From Elstera litoralis (GTDB lineage: Bacteria; Pseudomonadota; Alphaproteobacteria; Elsterales; Elsteraceae), in assembly GCF_000963705.1 (NCBI RefSeq), contig NZ_LAJY01000318.1:1-6875 (forward strand): 6,875 bases of DNA, read 5' to 3'. The notes under the pieces were generated by a model. It did not search any database, was not told where the DNA came from, and saw only the letters and a list, made by a program, of their open reading frames with translations. Made by a program: the position numbers and the translations under genes. Position 1 is the first letter of the stretch. Each line of letters begins with the position of its first letter. Shown in pieces: positions 1 to 5,336 of the stretch.

Positions 1-1
1 C

Positions 2-136
2 GGCGGCTCGGCCCCGACCGCGCCGACCGCTGCGGCCTCGCCGCGTTTGAGCGATGCCGGAACCCGTCCGATCTCCAGCCAGGCCGATGACGACCTGTTG
101 GAAATCCCGGCGTTCCTGCGCCGTCAAGCGAACTAG
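2..136 (+). CDS. ftsZ: Cell division protein FtsZ, C-terminal end (partial)
   Basis: The frame starting at base 2 gives 44 residues ending in LEIPAFLRRQAN and a TAG stop at 134-136. This is the conserved C-terminal peptide of FtsZ (usual form D/E-IPAFLR-K/R-QAN), which binds FtsA, ZipA-type anchors and other division proteins at the membrane. The residues before it are rich in Ala, Pro, Ser and Thr, as expected for the disordered linker between the GTPase core and this peptide. FtsZ is the tubulin-like GTPase that forms the cytoplasmic Z-ring. The GTPase domain lies outside the window. In many alphaproteobacteria ftsZ is followed by lpxC; here pmbA follows after a 235-bp gap. Identification rests on the short tail motif alone, but that motif is very characteristic. 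Confidence 0.9.
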   Translation, partial: GGSAPTAPTAAASPRLSDAGTRPISSQADDDLLEIPAFLRRQAN

Positions 137-371
137 GCTAGGCACTATACCCTTCGCTGGGGCGTGGATCGCACGCGCCCCGGCGGCAACCGAGTAGGAC
201 TAACGGTCTGCCTTTCCGGGCGGCCCCGGTACGGCTGCGCCTCAGCCGGGCTGGGTTCTCCCGGAGTTCTGACCCGTGTTTGATGAGAACCCGCGCTTTG
301 GGGGTTGTCGCCCGTGCCTGGGATCGCCACTCTGTGATCCCTCCGCTTCTAGCAGTTTGGCGACTTCACGC
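137..371 (+). other. GC-rich ftsZ-pmbA intergenic region with consecutive inverted repeats
   Basis: No convincing gene is seen on either strand in these 235 bp. The plus strand can form several hairpins by eye: 159-164 with 176-181 (GGGGCG/CGCCCC); an alternative longer arm with 179-183, 185-188 and 189-192 pairing with 216-220, 209-212 and 204-207; 225-237 with 243-255 (core CGGCTG/CAGCCG, flanking pairs including GU); 253-260 with 285-292 (GGGTTCTC/GAGAACCC, perfect 8 bp around a 24-base loop); and 320-325 with 336-341 (GGGATC/GATCCC). None is followed by a T-run, so none is an obvious intrinsic terminator. The region may be the ftsZ 3' end, a structured pmbA leader, or a small RNA. It does not match any riboswitch, 6S, SRP, RNase P or tmRNA consensus I know. 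GC-rich DNA forms hairpins easily, so the structure is suggestive only. Confidence 0.45.
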
Positions 372-1709
372 ATGACGACACCCCCCACCTTAGACCTTCT
401 CTCCGACCTCGTGGCCAAGGCCCGCGCAGCGGGGGCCGATAGCGCCGATGCCGTAATGCATCACGGCGTTTCGGTTTCCGTCGAACGCCGCCTGGGGCGC
501 ATCGAAAAACTCGAACGGTCGGAAGGGCAGGACTTGGGCCTGCGCGTTTTCATCGGTCAGCGCCAAGCCATCGTCTCCAGCAGCGATCTACGCCCAGACG
601 CGCTGGCGGCGATGGTGGAACGCGCCCTTGCAATGGCCCGGCTTGCGCCGGAAGACCCGTTCTGCGGCATCGCCGGGGCCGAGCTTCTCGCCCGCAGTTT
701 CCCCAACCTCGATAGCGTCGATCCCGTTGAACCCGATATTGACCTTCTGCTCGCCCGCGCGGCGGCGGCGGAAGATACGGCGATGGGCGTCGCCGGGATT
801 ACCAATTCCGATGGCGCCAACGCCGGATGGGGGTCGGGCTATAGCGCCCTCGTGACCTCCGCCGGGTTTGCGGGCGAAAGCCGCAGCACCTACCATTCTA
901 TCTCCATGACCGCCGTCGCCGGAACCGGCACGGGCATGGAGCGCGACTATGATTATTCCTCGGCCCTGCACGCGGAAGACCTGGACGATCCGGCGCGGAT
1001 TGGCCGTTCTGCCGCCGAACGGGCGTTACGCCGCCTGAACCCGCGCAAGCTCGATACCGCCAAAGTGCCGGTGATCTTCGATCCGCGCGTCGCGGGCGGC
1101 CTCGTTGGGCACGCTTTGGGCGCGATTTCCGGCCCCAGCATCGCGCGCGGCACCAGCTTTCTAAAAGATAAGCTCGGCCAGCCGGTGTTCAGCGCGAAGA
1201 TCACCCTGCGCGAAGAGCCGCACCGCAAACGGGGCCTACGCTCCCGCCCCTATGACGCCGAAGGGCTCCCCACCCAAGCGCGCGCCCTGTTCGATAAGGG
1301 TGTGCTAACGACCTGGCTGCTCGATCTGCGCTCGGCCCGGCAGTTGAACCTTGCGCCCACCGGCCACGCCGCGCGCGGCACCTCTGGCCCGCCCGGCCCT
1401 GCTGCGAGCAATCTCACCGTCGAGGCGGGCACGCTGAAACCGCAGGAGCTTTATGCGGGCGAGAACGCGCTCTATGTCACCGACCTGATGGGCCAGGGCG
1501 TCAACGGCCTCACCGGCGATTACAGCCGGGGCGCGGCGGGTTTCTGGATCGAAAACGGCGAAATCGCCTATCCGGTCAGCGAAATCACCATCGCGGGCAA
1601 TCTCAAGGACATGTATCAGACCCTCACCCCGGCGGATGATCTGGAGATCAAACGCGGGCTCGATAGCCCGAGTTTGCGCGTCGAGGGCATGGTTCTGGCA
1701 GGACGCTAG
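372..1709 (+). CDS. pmbA: PmbA/TldE, TldD/PmbA-family metalloprotease partner protein
   Basis: This 445-aa protein matches the usual length of PmbA (about 450 aa). Hallmarks are a central AGGLVGHALGAISG block (residues 241-254) followed by SFLKDKLGQPVFS, a Gly/Pro-rich loop (331-348), and the C-terminal stretch GVNGLTGDYSRGAAG then IENGEIAYPVSEITIAGNL (about 387-420). TldD has a HExxxH zinc motif where this protein has only VGHALG, so it is the catalytically inert PmbA/TldE subunit rather than TldD. In E. coli the cytoplasmic TldD-TldE heterodimer degrades unfolded peptides, matures microcin B17 and helps remove the CcdA antitoxin. No tldD is in the window. ATG 372 was chosen over the in-frame ATG at 276 because the 32 extra residues are low-complexity and the family begins near TPPTLDLLSDLV. 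No strong ribosome-binding site precedes it. A GNAT gene begins 2 bp after the stop. Confidence 0.92.
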   Translation: MTTPPTLDLLSDLVAKARAAGADSADAVMHHGVSVSVERRLGRIEKLERSEGQDLGLRVFIGQRQAIVSSSDLRPDALAAMVERALAMARLAPEDPFCGIAGAELLARSFPNLDSVDPVEPDIDLLLARAAAAEDTAMGVAGITNSDGANAGWGSGYSALVTSAGFAGESRSTYHSISMTAVAGTGTGMERDYDYSSALHAEDLDDPARIGRSAAERALRRLNPRKLDTAKVPVIFDPRVAGGLVGHALGAISGPSIARGTSFLKDKLGQPVFSAKITLREEPHRKRGLRSRPYDAEGLPTQARALFDKGVLTTWLLDLRSARQLNLAPTGHAARGTSGPPGPAASNLTVEAGTLKPQELYAGENALYVTDLMGQGVNGLTGDYSRGAAGFWIENGEIAYPVSEITIAGNLKDMYQTLTPADDLEIKRGLDSPSLRVEGMVLAGR

Positions 1710-1711
1710 GT

Positions 1712-2164
1712 ATGGAAACGCATATTCGCCCGCTGAGTTTGACCGACCGCCCGGCCTGGGAAAGCCTCTTTCTGGCCTACGGACAATTCTACAAAACCGA
1801 CTATAGCCCGGCATTGATCGAGGCCAATTGGCGGCGGCTGCACGATCCCACCGTGGGACTGCACGGGCTGGTCGCCTTAGGGGAGGCTGGCGAGTTGATC
1901 GGCCTGCTCCACTATATCCCCCATCTGCACACCAATAGCGCCCGGATGGTCGGCTATCTCGAAGACCTGTTTGTGATTCCCGAAGCGCGCGGCCAGCGGG
2001 CGGGCGAAAAGCTGATCGAGGCGCTGGTGGATATCGGCAAGACCTCCGGCTGGTATCGGATTTACTGGCACACCCACGCCGACAATGCGACCGCGCGCAA
2101 ACTCTACGACCGCGTGGCAAAACTCTCGGCGTTTGTGCGGTATGATATTCCGCTGGTGCCGTGA
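1712..2164 (+). CDS. GNAT-family N-acetyltransferase
   Basis: This 150-aa protein is a single GNAT fold, the usual size for the family. The acetyl-CoA pyrophosphate-binding motif A is clear: strand LEDLFVIP (residues 83-90) followed by RGQRAG (93-98) and helix EKLIEALVDIG. Motif B is seen in the HTHADNATARKLYDRVA stretch (120-136), with the tyrosine (132) often used as general acid. The protein should transfer an acetyl group from acetyl-CoA to an amine; the substrate cannot be read from sequence. It starts 2 bp after the pmbA stop, with an AGGA Shine-Dalgarno at 1700-1703 inside the end of pmbA. Its stop overlaps the next start (GTGA), so translation of the cluster is likely coupled. Family membership is secure; the role is unknown. 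Confidence 0.9.
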   Translation: METHIRPLSLTDRPAWESLFLAYGQFYKTDYSPALIEANWRRLHDPTVGLHGLVALGEAGELIGLLHYIPHLHTNSARMVGYLEDLFVIPEARGQRAGEKLIEALVDIGKTSGWYRIYWHTHADNATARKLYDRVAKLSAFVRYDIPLVP

Positions 2165-3363
2165 AAGCTCTTATCGTCGGCGGCGGGCCTGCGGGGTTGA
2201 TGGCGGCGGAAGTGCTGCTGAAAGCCGGAGTCTCGGTCGATCTCTATGACGCCATGCCCTCGCTGGGGCGGAAATTTCTGCTGGCCGGGCGCGGCGGGCT
2301 CAACCTAACTCATTCCGAACCCTTGCGCGCGTTTCTCGACCGCTACGGCCCGGAAACCGAGACGGTGCGCCCGTGGCTCGCCGCCCTCCCGCCCGAAGCA
2401 ATTCGGGCCTGGGCGGCGGATTTGGGGATTGAGACCTTCGTCGGCACCTCAGGGCGCGTGTTCCCAACCGATTTCAAGGCGGCCCCCCTGCTGCGGGCGT
2501 GGCTTACCCGCCTGCGCGGTTTCGGCCTGCGCACCCACCCGCGCCACCGCTGGACGGGACAGGCGGAGGGCACCACGCTAACCTTCGACACGCCCACCGG
2601 CCCCGTTTCAGCGACGGGCGACGCGGTGCTCCTGGCGCTCGGCGGCGCAAGCTGGCCGCATCTTGGGTCGGACGGCGCTTGGACCGACTTCCTGCCCGGC
2701 CCCATCGCTCCCTTGCGCCCGTTCAACTGCGGCTGGCAGATCGACTGGTCGGAGGTCTTGAAAGCCAAGGCCGGGAGCCCGCTGAAAGCCGTGGCGCTTT
2801 CGGTCGGCGGTCAGCGTGTGCGCGGCGAGATTATTCTCACCGAGTATGGCTTGGAGGGCAGCGCGCTCTACGCCCTCTCCCACCATCTCGCGCCGGGGGT
2901 CACGCTCTATCTCGACCTCCTGCCCGATCATGATGAGCACCAGGTGATCGACAAACTCGCTGGGCGCGGCAGCGCCTCGCTGGGATCGTTCCTCAAGAAG
3001 AATTTCCGCCTATCCCCCGCCGCCCTCGCGCTGCTGAACGAAGGCCCGCGCGCAGCCGGATGGGACACCCCCGCCGCGCTCGCCCGCCGCCTCAAAGCGC
3101 TGCCGCTCACTCTGGGGGAACCCCGCCCGCTGGCCGAAGCGATTTCCAGCGCGGGCGGCGTGCCATTTTCCGGTCTCACGCCCAATCTAATGCTGCTCGA
3201 AAGGCCGAGCTGGTTTGTCGCAGGCGAGATGATCGATTGGGCCGCGCCCACCGGCGGCTATCTGCTCACCGCGTGCCTCGCCAGCGGCGTGCAGGCGGCG
3301 CGCGGCATGCTCGCCCTTATTTCGCCACGCCCGCCGGGTTTACTGAATGCGCCTCAGTACTAA
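2161..3363 (+). CDS. BaiN/HI0933-like FAD-dependent flavoprotein (PP_4765-type subfamily)
   Basis: This 400-aa protein opens with a Rossmann dinucleotide-binding motif, IVGGGPAG (residues 5-12), then YDAMPSLGRKFLLAGRGGLNLTHSE, typical of the HI0933/BaiN flavoprotein family. The C-terminal GEMIDWAAPTGGYLLTAC segment resembles the variant (PP_4765, TIGR03862-type) subfamily, where the final GG-Y loop closes over FAD. Overall length fits. Members are cytoplasmic, probably NAD(P)H/FAD-dependent oxidoreductases. BaiN in gut clostridia was proposed to act in bile-acid dehydroxylation, but the function of this proteobacterial branch is unknown. The start is GTG at 2161, overlapping the GNAT stop by 4 bp. 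No separate ribosome-binding site is evident, which fits coupling. It ends 13 bp before lolA. The family call is strong and the subfamily assignment is from memory of motifs. Confidence 0.87.
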   Translation: MKALIVGGGPAGLMAAEVLLKAGVSVDLYDAMPSLGRKFLLAGRGGLNLTHSEPLRAFLDRYGPETETVRPWLAALPPEAIRAWAADLGIETFVGTSGRVFPTDFKAAPLLRAWLTRLRGFGLRTHPRHRWTGQAEGTTLTFDTPTGPVSATGDAVLLALGGASWPHLGSDGAWTDFLPGPIAPLRPFNCGWQIDWSEVLKAKAGSPLKAVALSVGGQRVRGEIILTEYGLEGSALYALSHHLAPGVTLYLDLLPDHDEHQVIDKLAGRGSASLGSFLKKNFRLSPAALALLNEGPRAAGWDTPAALARRLKALPLTLGEPRPLAEAISSAGGVPFSGLTPNLMLLERPSWFVAGEMIDWAAPTGGYLLTACLASGVQAARGMLALISPRPPGLLNAPQY

Positions 3364-3367
3364 AGGA
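3363..3367 (+). promoter_or_regulatory. Ribosome-binding site deciding the lolA start
   Basis: AAGGA lies 9 nt before ATG 3377 and directly after the stop of the flavoprotein gene. It supports 3377 as the lolA start rather than the in-frame ATG at 3347, which has no such site and would add ten residues unlike a signal peptide. Confidence 0.6.
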
Positions 3368-3376
3368 ACTTATGGA

Positions 3377-4051
3377 ATGGTTGGGATTGCTCGCCGCCCG
3401 GTGCTCGCCGCGCTTTTACTCGCTCTGCCGCTGTTCGCAGCCCCCGCTTGGGCAGCAAAAGCGAAACCGTGGCCACTGACGCCGCAAGATAAAACCGATC
3501 TTGGCCGCATCGAAAGCTATTTCGACGGGCTGAAAACCCTGACCGCCAAATTCCTGCAAATCACCGATAACGGCGCAATTGCGCGCGGGGCCGTGTTCAT
3601 TCAGCGCCCCGGCAAGATGCGCTTCGATTACGCCCCGCCCTCCCCCGTGGTGATGGTGGCGGACGGAACGCTGCTAACCTTCCATGACCGCGAACTCAAC
3701 GAAACCACCAGCCTGCCGCTCAGCAGCACGCCGGTGGCCTTTTTGTTGCGCGATAAGGTGCGCCTTAGCCAAGACCTCACCGTCACTAAAATCGATCGTG
3801 GCCCCGGCGTGCTGCGCGTTTCGGTGCGCGAAACCGATGATCCCGAACAGGGCGAACTCACAATACAGTTCAGCGAGGCCCCGTTTCGGCTGGAACAATG
3901 GGCCGTGCTCGACAGCCAAAACCGCCTGACTAAAGTAACGCTAATCGAGGCACGCGCGGGCGACCCCATCAACCAAAGGTGTTCGAATTCCGCGACCCGA
4001 AGTTCTTCAATCAGCCGGTGGAGCGTTTTAATTAGGCGCGTTGGATATTGA
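3377..4051 (+). CDS. lolA: Outer-membrane lipoprotein carrier LolA, apparent C-terminal frameshift
   Basis: The product begins with a signal peptide: Arg-Arg at 6-7, a hydrophobic core VLAALLLALPLF, and an AWA cleavage motif at 24-26. LolA-type sequence follows, with IESYFDGLKTLTAKFLQ near the mature start and RPGKMRFDYAPPSPVVMVADG (about 78-97). LolA carries lipoproteins through the periplasm from the LolCDE transporter to LolB or the outer membrane. The open frame runs to a TGA at 4049-4051, but after Q200 it reads as non-LolA residues. In the -1 frame from base 3976 the sequence continues KVFEFRDPKFFNQPVERFN to a TAG at 4033-4035, which is the expected LolA end. Restoring one base near the A-run at 3975-3977 would give a 219-aa protein. 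The cause may be a sequencing error, a real mutation or, less likely, programmed frameshifting. The frameshifted product would lose about 19 native residues, replaced by unrelated ones. Confidence 0.88.
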   Translation: MVGIARRPVLAALLLALPLFAAPAWAAKAKPWPLTPQDKTDLGRIESYFDGLKTLTAKFLQITDNGAIARGAVFIQRPGKMRFDYAPPSPVVMVADGTLLTFHDRELNETTSLPLSSTPVAFLLRDKVRLSQDLTVTKIDRGPGVLRVSVRETDDPEQGELTIQFSEAPFRLEQWAVLDSQNRLTKVTLIEARAGDPINQRCSNSATRSSSISRWSVLIRRVGY

Positions 4052-4060
4052 GCGTGACAA

Positions 4061-4089
4061 GGCGAGCGAACGCTCGCCGTGCCTTTTTT
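4061..4089 (+). terminator. Intrinsic terminator after lolA
   Basis: GGCGAGCG at 4061-4068 pairs perfectly with CGCTCGCC at 4071-4078 (in practice a 7-bp stem with a GAAC loop). Five bases later comes a run of six T at 4084-4089. It lies 10 bp past the open lolA frame and 26 bp past the restored stop, so it would end the pmbA-to-lolA transcript before the convergent toxin gene. The gap between stem and T-run is slightly long, and an alternative AAGGC/GCCTT outer pairing exists. Confidence 0.65.
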
Positions 4090-4105
4090 GATACGAATAT
4101 TCTCG

Positions 4106-4405
4106 TCACGGCGTTTTCTGCGCCGTGTGTTTCACTCTCAAAATCTCGACAATGCGCGCCTCGTCCAGCACGCGATAAAAAATGATGTAGGTCGGATGTG
4201 CGACCAGTTCGCGCAGGAAGGTCGGCAGGCCCGGCCTGCCCGTGCGGCCCAGTTTTGGATACTGCGCAAGCGGCAACACTTTGGCGCGCAGCTCTTGGCC
4301 GAATTCTTCGGCCTTAATCGGCTTGTCCTCGGCGATGTGGTCAATGAGCTTGTCTAAGTCGGCCTCGGCTATCGGTCGCCAGACGATGCGATAAGGCGTC
4401 GTCAT
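4106..4405 (-). CDS. parE: RelE/ParE-family toxin of a type II toxin-antitoxin module
   Basis: This 99-aa protein has the ParE pattern from end to end: an N-terminal strand YRIVWRPIAEADL, a helical hairpin (about 13-50) with DHIAEDKPIKAEEFGQEL, a LPLAQYPKLGRTGRPG turn (about 45-60), then strands LRELVAHPTYIIFYRV and VEILRVKHTAQKTP. Length is normal. ParE toxins inhibit DNA gyrase, while RelE relatives cleave mRNA on the ribosome. The sequence looks closer to ParE, including the VKHTAQ ending, but the target is inferred. The ATG overlaps the upstream antitoxin stop by ATGA, the classic antitoxin-first order with coupled translation. The gene converges on lolA, and its last codons contain one arm of a hairpin. 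It is probably repressed with its antitoxin by autoregulation. Confidence 0.88.
   Translation of the reverse strand: MTTPYRIVWRPIAEADLDKLIDHIAEDKPIKAEEFGQELRAKVLPLAQYPKLGRTGRPGLPTFLRELVAHPTYIIFYRVLDEARIVEILRVKHTAQKTP
4107..4127 (-). terminator. Hairpin at the 3' end of the toxin gene, possible minus-strand terminator
   Basis: CACGGCG at 4107-4113 pairs perfectly with CGCCGTG at 4121-4127 around a 7-base loop. The hairpin spans the last codons and the stop of the toxin gene. On the minus strand no T-run follows it directly, so it may only stabilise or pause the transcript. Confidence 0.3.
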
Positions 4406-4857
4406 GGGTTCAGCTTTGCTCCTGCGGCCTTGTGGCGCGCAATCCGGGCATCCATCCGCGCCATAACGTCATCATGCGGCACGCTCGGCCGGGGGTCGTC
4501 GATAGCCTCCTGAATTTCAGCGGTCAGCCACTGGTTATAGGCGGCGGCTTCGTGCGCGCCCCGCATGGCCTCGGCCCGGTTCTGTCGGCTGCGGGTCATG
4601 TCTTTCTCGTCGGGGTTCCAGTTGGTGGCGTCGAGGTGCGCAACCGCAATCCCCACGTCCCGCAAGACGATCAGCGCGGACGTGGGATTTCCGAAGCGGC
4701 GCGGCTCGGTGCTGCGTGCTTTCACCAGAAAGGCGTCTTGCCCGCTGCGGGTAGCGATTTCAACGAAGAAGCCGCCGCCCTGCCCTTTCAAGGTTACACC
4801 TGTCACGCCGCCAGCGCTGGCCGTGGCGCGTAGCTGCGCGAGTGTCATGCCCTGCAT
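4402..4857 (-). CDS. Two-domain antitoxin: ParC-like N-terminus fused to PaaA2-like toxin-binding C-terminus
   Basis: This 151-aa protein sits directly upstream of the toxin and overlaps it by 4 bp. Residues 99-145 (RGAHEAAAYNQWL, then DDPRPSVPHDDVMARMDARIA) closely resemble the PaaA2-type antitoxin that neutralises ParE2 in E. coli O157, notably the YN-WL and DPRP-x-x-PHD motifs. Residues 4-82 (LAQLRATASAGGVTGVTLKG, EPRRFGNPTSALIVLRDVGI, NWNP) resemble, from memory, small plasmid 'ParC family partition-associated' proteins. They are not a recognisable ribbon-helix-helix, helix-turn-helix, Phd or AbrB DNA-binding domain. The linker is about residues 83-98. The start at 4857 was chosen because AAGGAG (minus strand, 4864-4869) lies 6 nt upstream. 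The longer in-frame ATG at 4926 lacks this spacing and adds 23 residues without family features. The C-terminal role is inferred with good support; the N-terminal role is unknown, possibly operator binding or oligomerisation. Confidence 0.8.
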   Translation of the reverse strand: MQGMTLAQLRATASAGGVTGVTLKGQGGGFFVEIATRSGQDAFLVKARSTEPRRFGNPTSALIVLRDVGIAVAHLDATNWNPDEKDMTRSRQNRAEAMRGAHEAAAYNQWLTAEIQEAIDDPRPSVPHDDVMARMDARIARHKAAGAKLNP

Positions 4858-4863
4858 GATGCG

Positions 4864-4869
4864 CTCCTT
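4864..4869 (-). promoter_or_regulatory. Strong Shine-Dalgarno site deciding the antitoxin start
   Basis: On the minus strand AAGGAG lies 6 nt before ATG 4857, selecting that codon over the upstream in-frame ATG at 4926 and the downstream one at 4848. Confidence 0.65.
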
Positions 4870-4871
4870 TA

Positions 4872-4879
4872 TCAATTGA
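4872..4879. promoter_or_regulatory. Palindrome upstream of the antitoxin gene, possible autoregulatory operator
   Basis: TCAATTGA is a perfect 8-bp palindrome just upstream of the antitoxin Shine-Dalgarno. A GAGG...CCTC inverted pair (4878-4881 with 4893-4896) sits beside it. Type II modules usually bind such sites to repress themselves. The palindrome is short enough to occur by chance, and no convincing minus-strand -35/-10 pair was found nearby. Confidence 0.25.
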
Positions 4880-5005
4880 GGTTGCTTTCTAGCCTCTATT
4901 GCGCATGATTGATAGAAACCATGCAAGTGTTTTGGGCTCGGTAAACCGTCGACGGGCGGTTGACGATCCGCACCCCCTTCAAATCCGCATAGCCGAACCG
5001 CACCC

Positions 5006-5035
5006 TTGACCCTGGACTATTTTTAGAATTATTCT
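5006..5035 (+). promoter_or_regulatory. Putative sigma-70-type promoter for the grxC operon
   Basis: TTGACC at 5006-5011 (5 of 6 to the -35 consensus) is followed after 18 bp by TATTCT at 5030-5035 (4 of 6 to the -10 consensus), 36 bp upstream of the grxC ATG. The -10 box lies inside the 5023-5037 palindrome, so a protein bound there would block this promoter. Confidence 0.45.
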
Positions 5036-5038
5036 AAT
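5022..5038. promoter_or_regulatory. Perfect palindrome resembling an Irr box (iron control element)
   Basis: TTAGAAT (5023-5029), T, ATTCTAA (5031-5037) is a perfect 15-bp interrupted palindrome. Read as TTTAGAA-TTA-TTCTAAT it matches 13 of 14 specified bases of the alphaproteobacterial ICE/Irr motif as I recall it (TTTAGAA-N3-TTCTAAA). Irr is a Fur-family regulator that responds to haem and iron. The site overlaps the predicted -10 box of grxC, so repression under low iron is the simplest reading. The consensus is from memory, and AT-rich palindromes near promoters can be used by other regulators. Confidence 0.5.
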
Positions 5039-5071
5039 TTATCAATCCAACCTAGTTCATACGAGACTCAC

Positions 5072-5329
5072 ATGGCTAAGATCGAAATGTACGCCGACCC
5101 CTTCTGCCCCTATTGCGCCAAAGCGCGCCGCCTGCTGACGGCGAAGGGCCAAGCGTGGGAAGAGTTCGACGTGATGGCAAAACCGGCCTTACGCGCCGAA
5201 ATGCGCGCCCGCGCGGGTGGCAAGAACAGCGTGCCGCAGATTTTCATCGATGGAAACCTCATCGGCGGCTGCGACGATATTCATGCCTTGGATGCGCGCG
5301 GCGGGCTCGATCCGCTGTTGGCGGCGTAA
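5072..5329 (+). CDS. grxC: Glutaredoxin 3
   Basis: This 85-aa protein is a complete class I glutaredoxin of normal size. It has the dithiol active site CPYC (residues 12-15) after strand IEMYADPF, the cis-proline motif SVPQIFI (53-59) that contacts glutathione, and the GGCDD glutathione-binding turn (65-69). It uses glutathione to reduce protein disulfides and mixed disulfides in the cytoplasm and can serve as a reductant for ribonucleotide reductase. The gene lies 7 bp upstream of an amidase gene that may repair a glutathione by-product, so the two probably form a thiol-metabolism operon. The ribosome-binding site is weak. A probable promoter with an Irr-like operator precedes it. Confidence 0.96.
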   Translation: MAKIEMYADPFCPYCAKARRLLTAKGQAWEEFDVMAKPALRAEMRARAGGKNSVPQIFIDGNLIGGCDDIHALDARGGLDPLLAA

Positions 5330-5336
5330 GGCGCCG

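Noticed and set aside
145..330. 61-aa minus-strand open frame in the ftsZ-pmbA gap
   Set aside because: Low-complexity Pro/Arg-rich sequence with no ribosome-binding site or family resemblance.
150..345. Known riboswitch or housekeeping RNA (TPP, cobalamin, SAM, glycine, 6S, SRP, RNase P) in the intergenic region
   Set aside because: None of the conserved core motifs I know for these classes is present on either strand.
276..371. Upstream in-frame ATG for pmbA at 276 (32 extra residues)
   Set aside because: The added residues are unlike the family N-terminus and fall in the hairpin-rich region; ATG 372 gives the normal length.
1305..2120. 271-aa minus-strand open frame across pmbA and the GNAT gene
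   Set aside because: Arg/Ala-rich, crosses two clear genes and has no motif.
3974..3980. Programmed -1 frameshifting in lolA
   Set aside because: The CAA-AGG codons do not form an X-XXY-YYZ slippery site, and the shifted product would end within 6 codons of the 0-frame stop; an indel is simpler.
5217..5336. Longer amidase start at 5217
   Set aside because: It would overlap most of the second half of grxC in another frame and adds 40 residues before the conserved nitrilase N-terminus.
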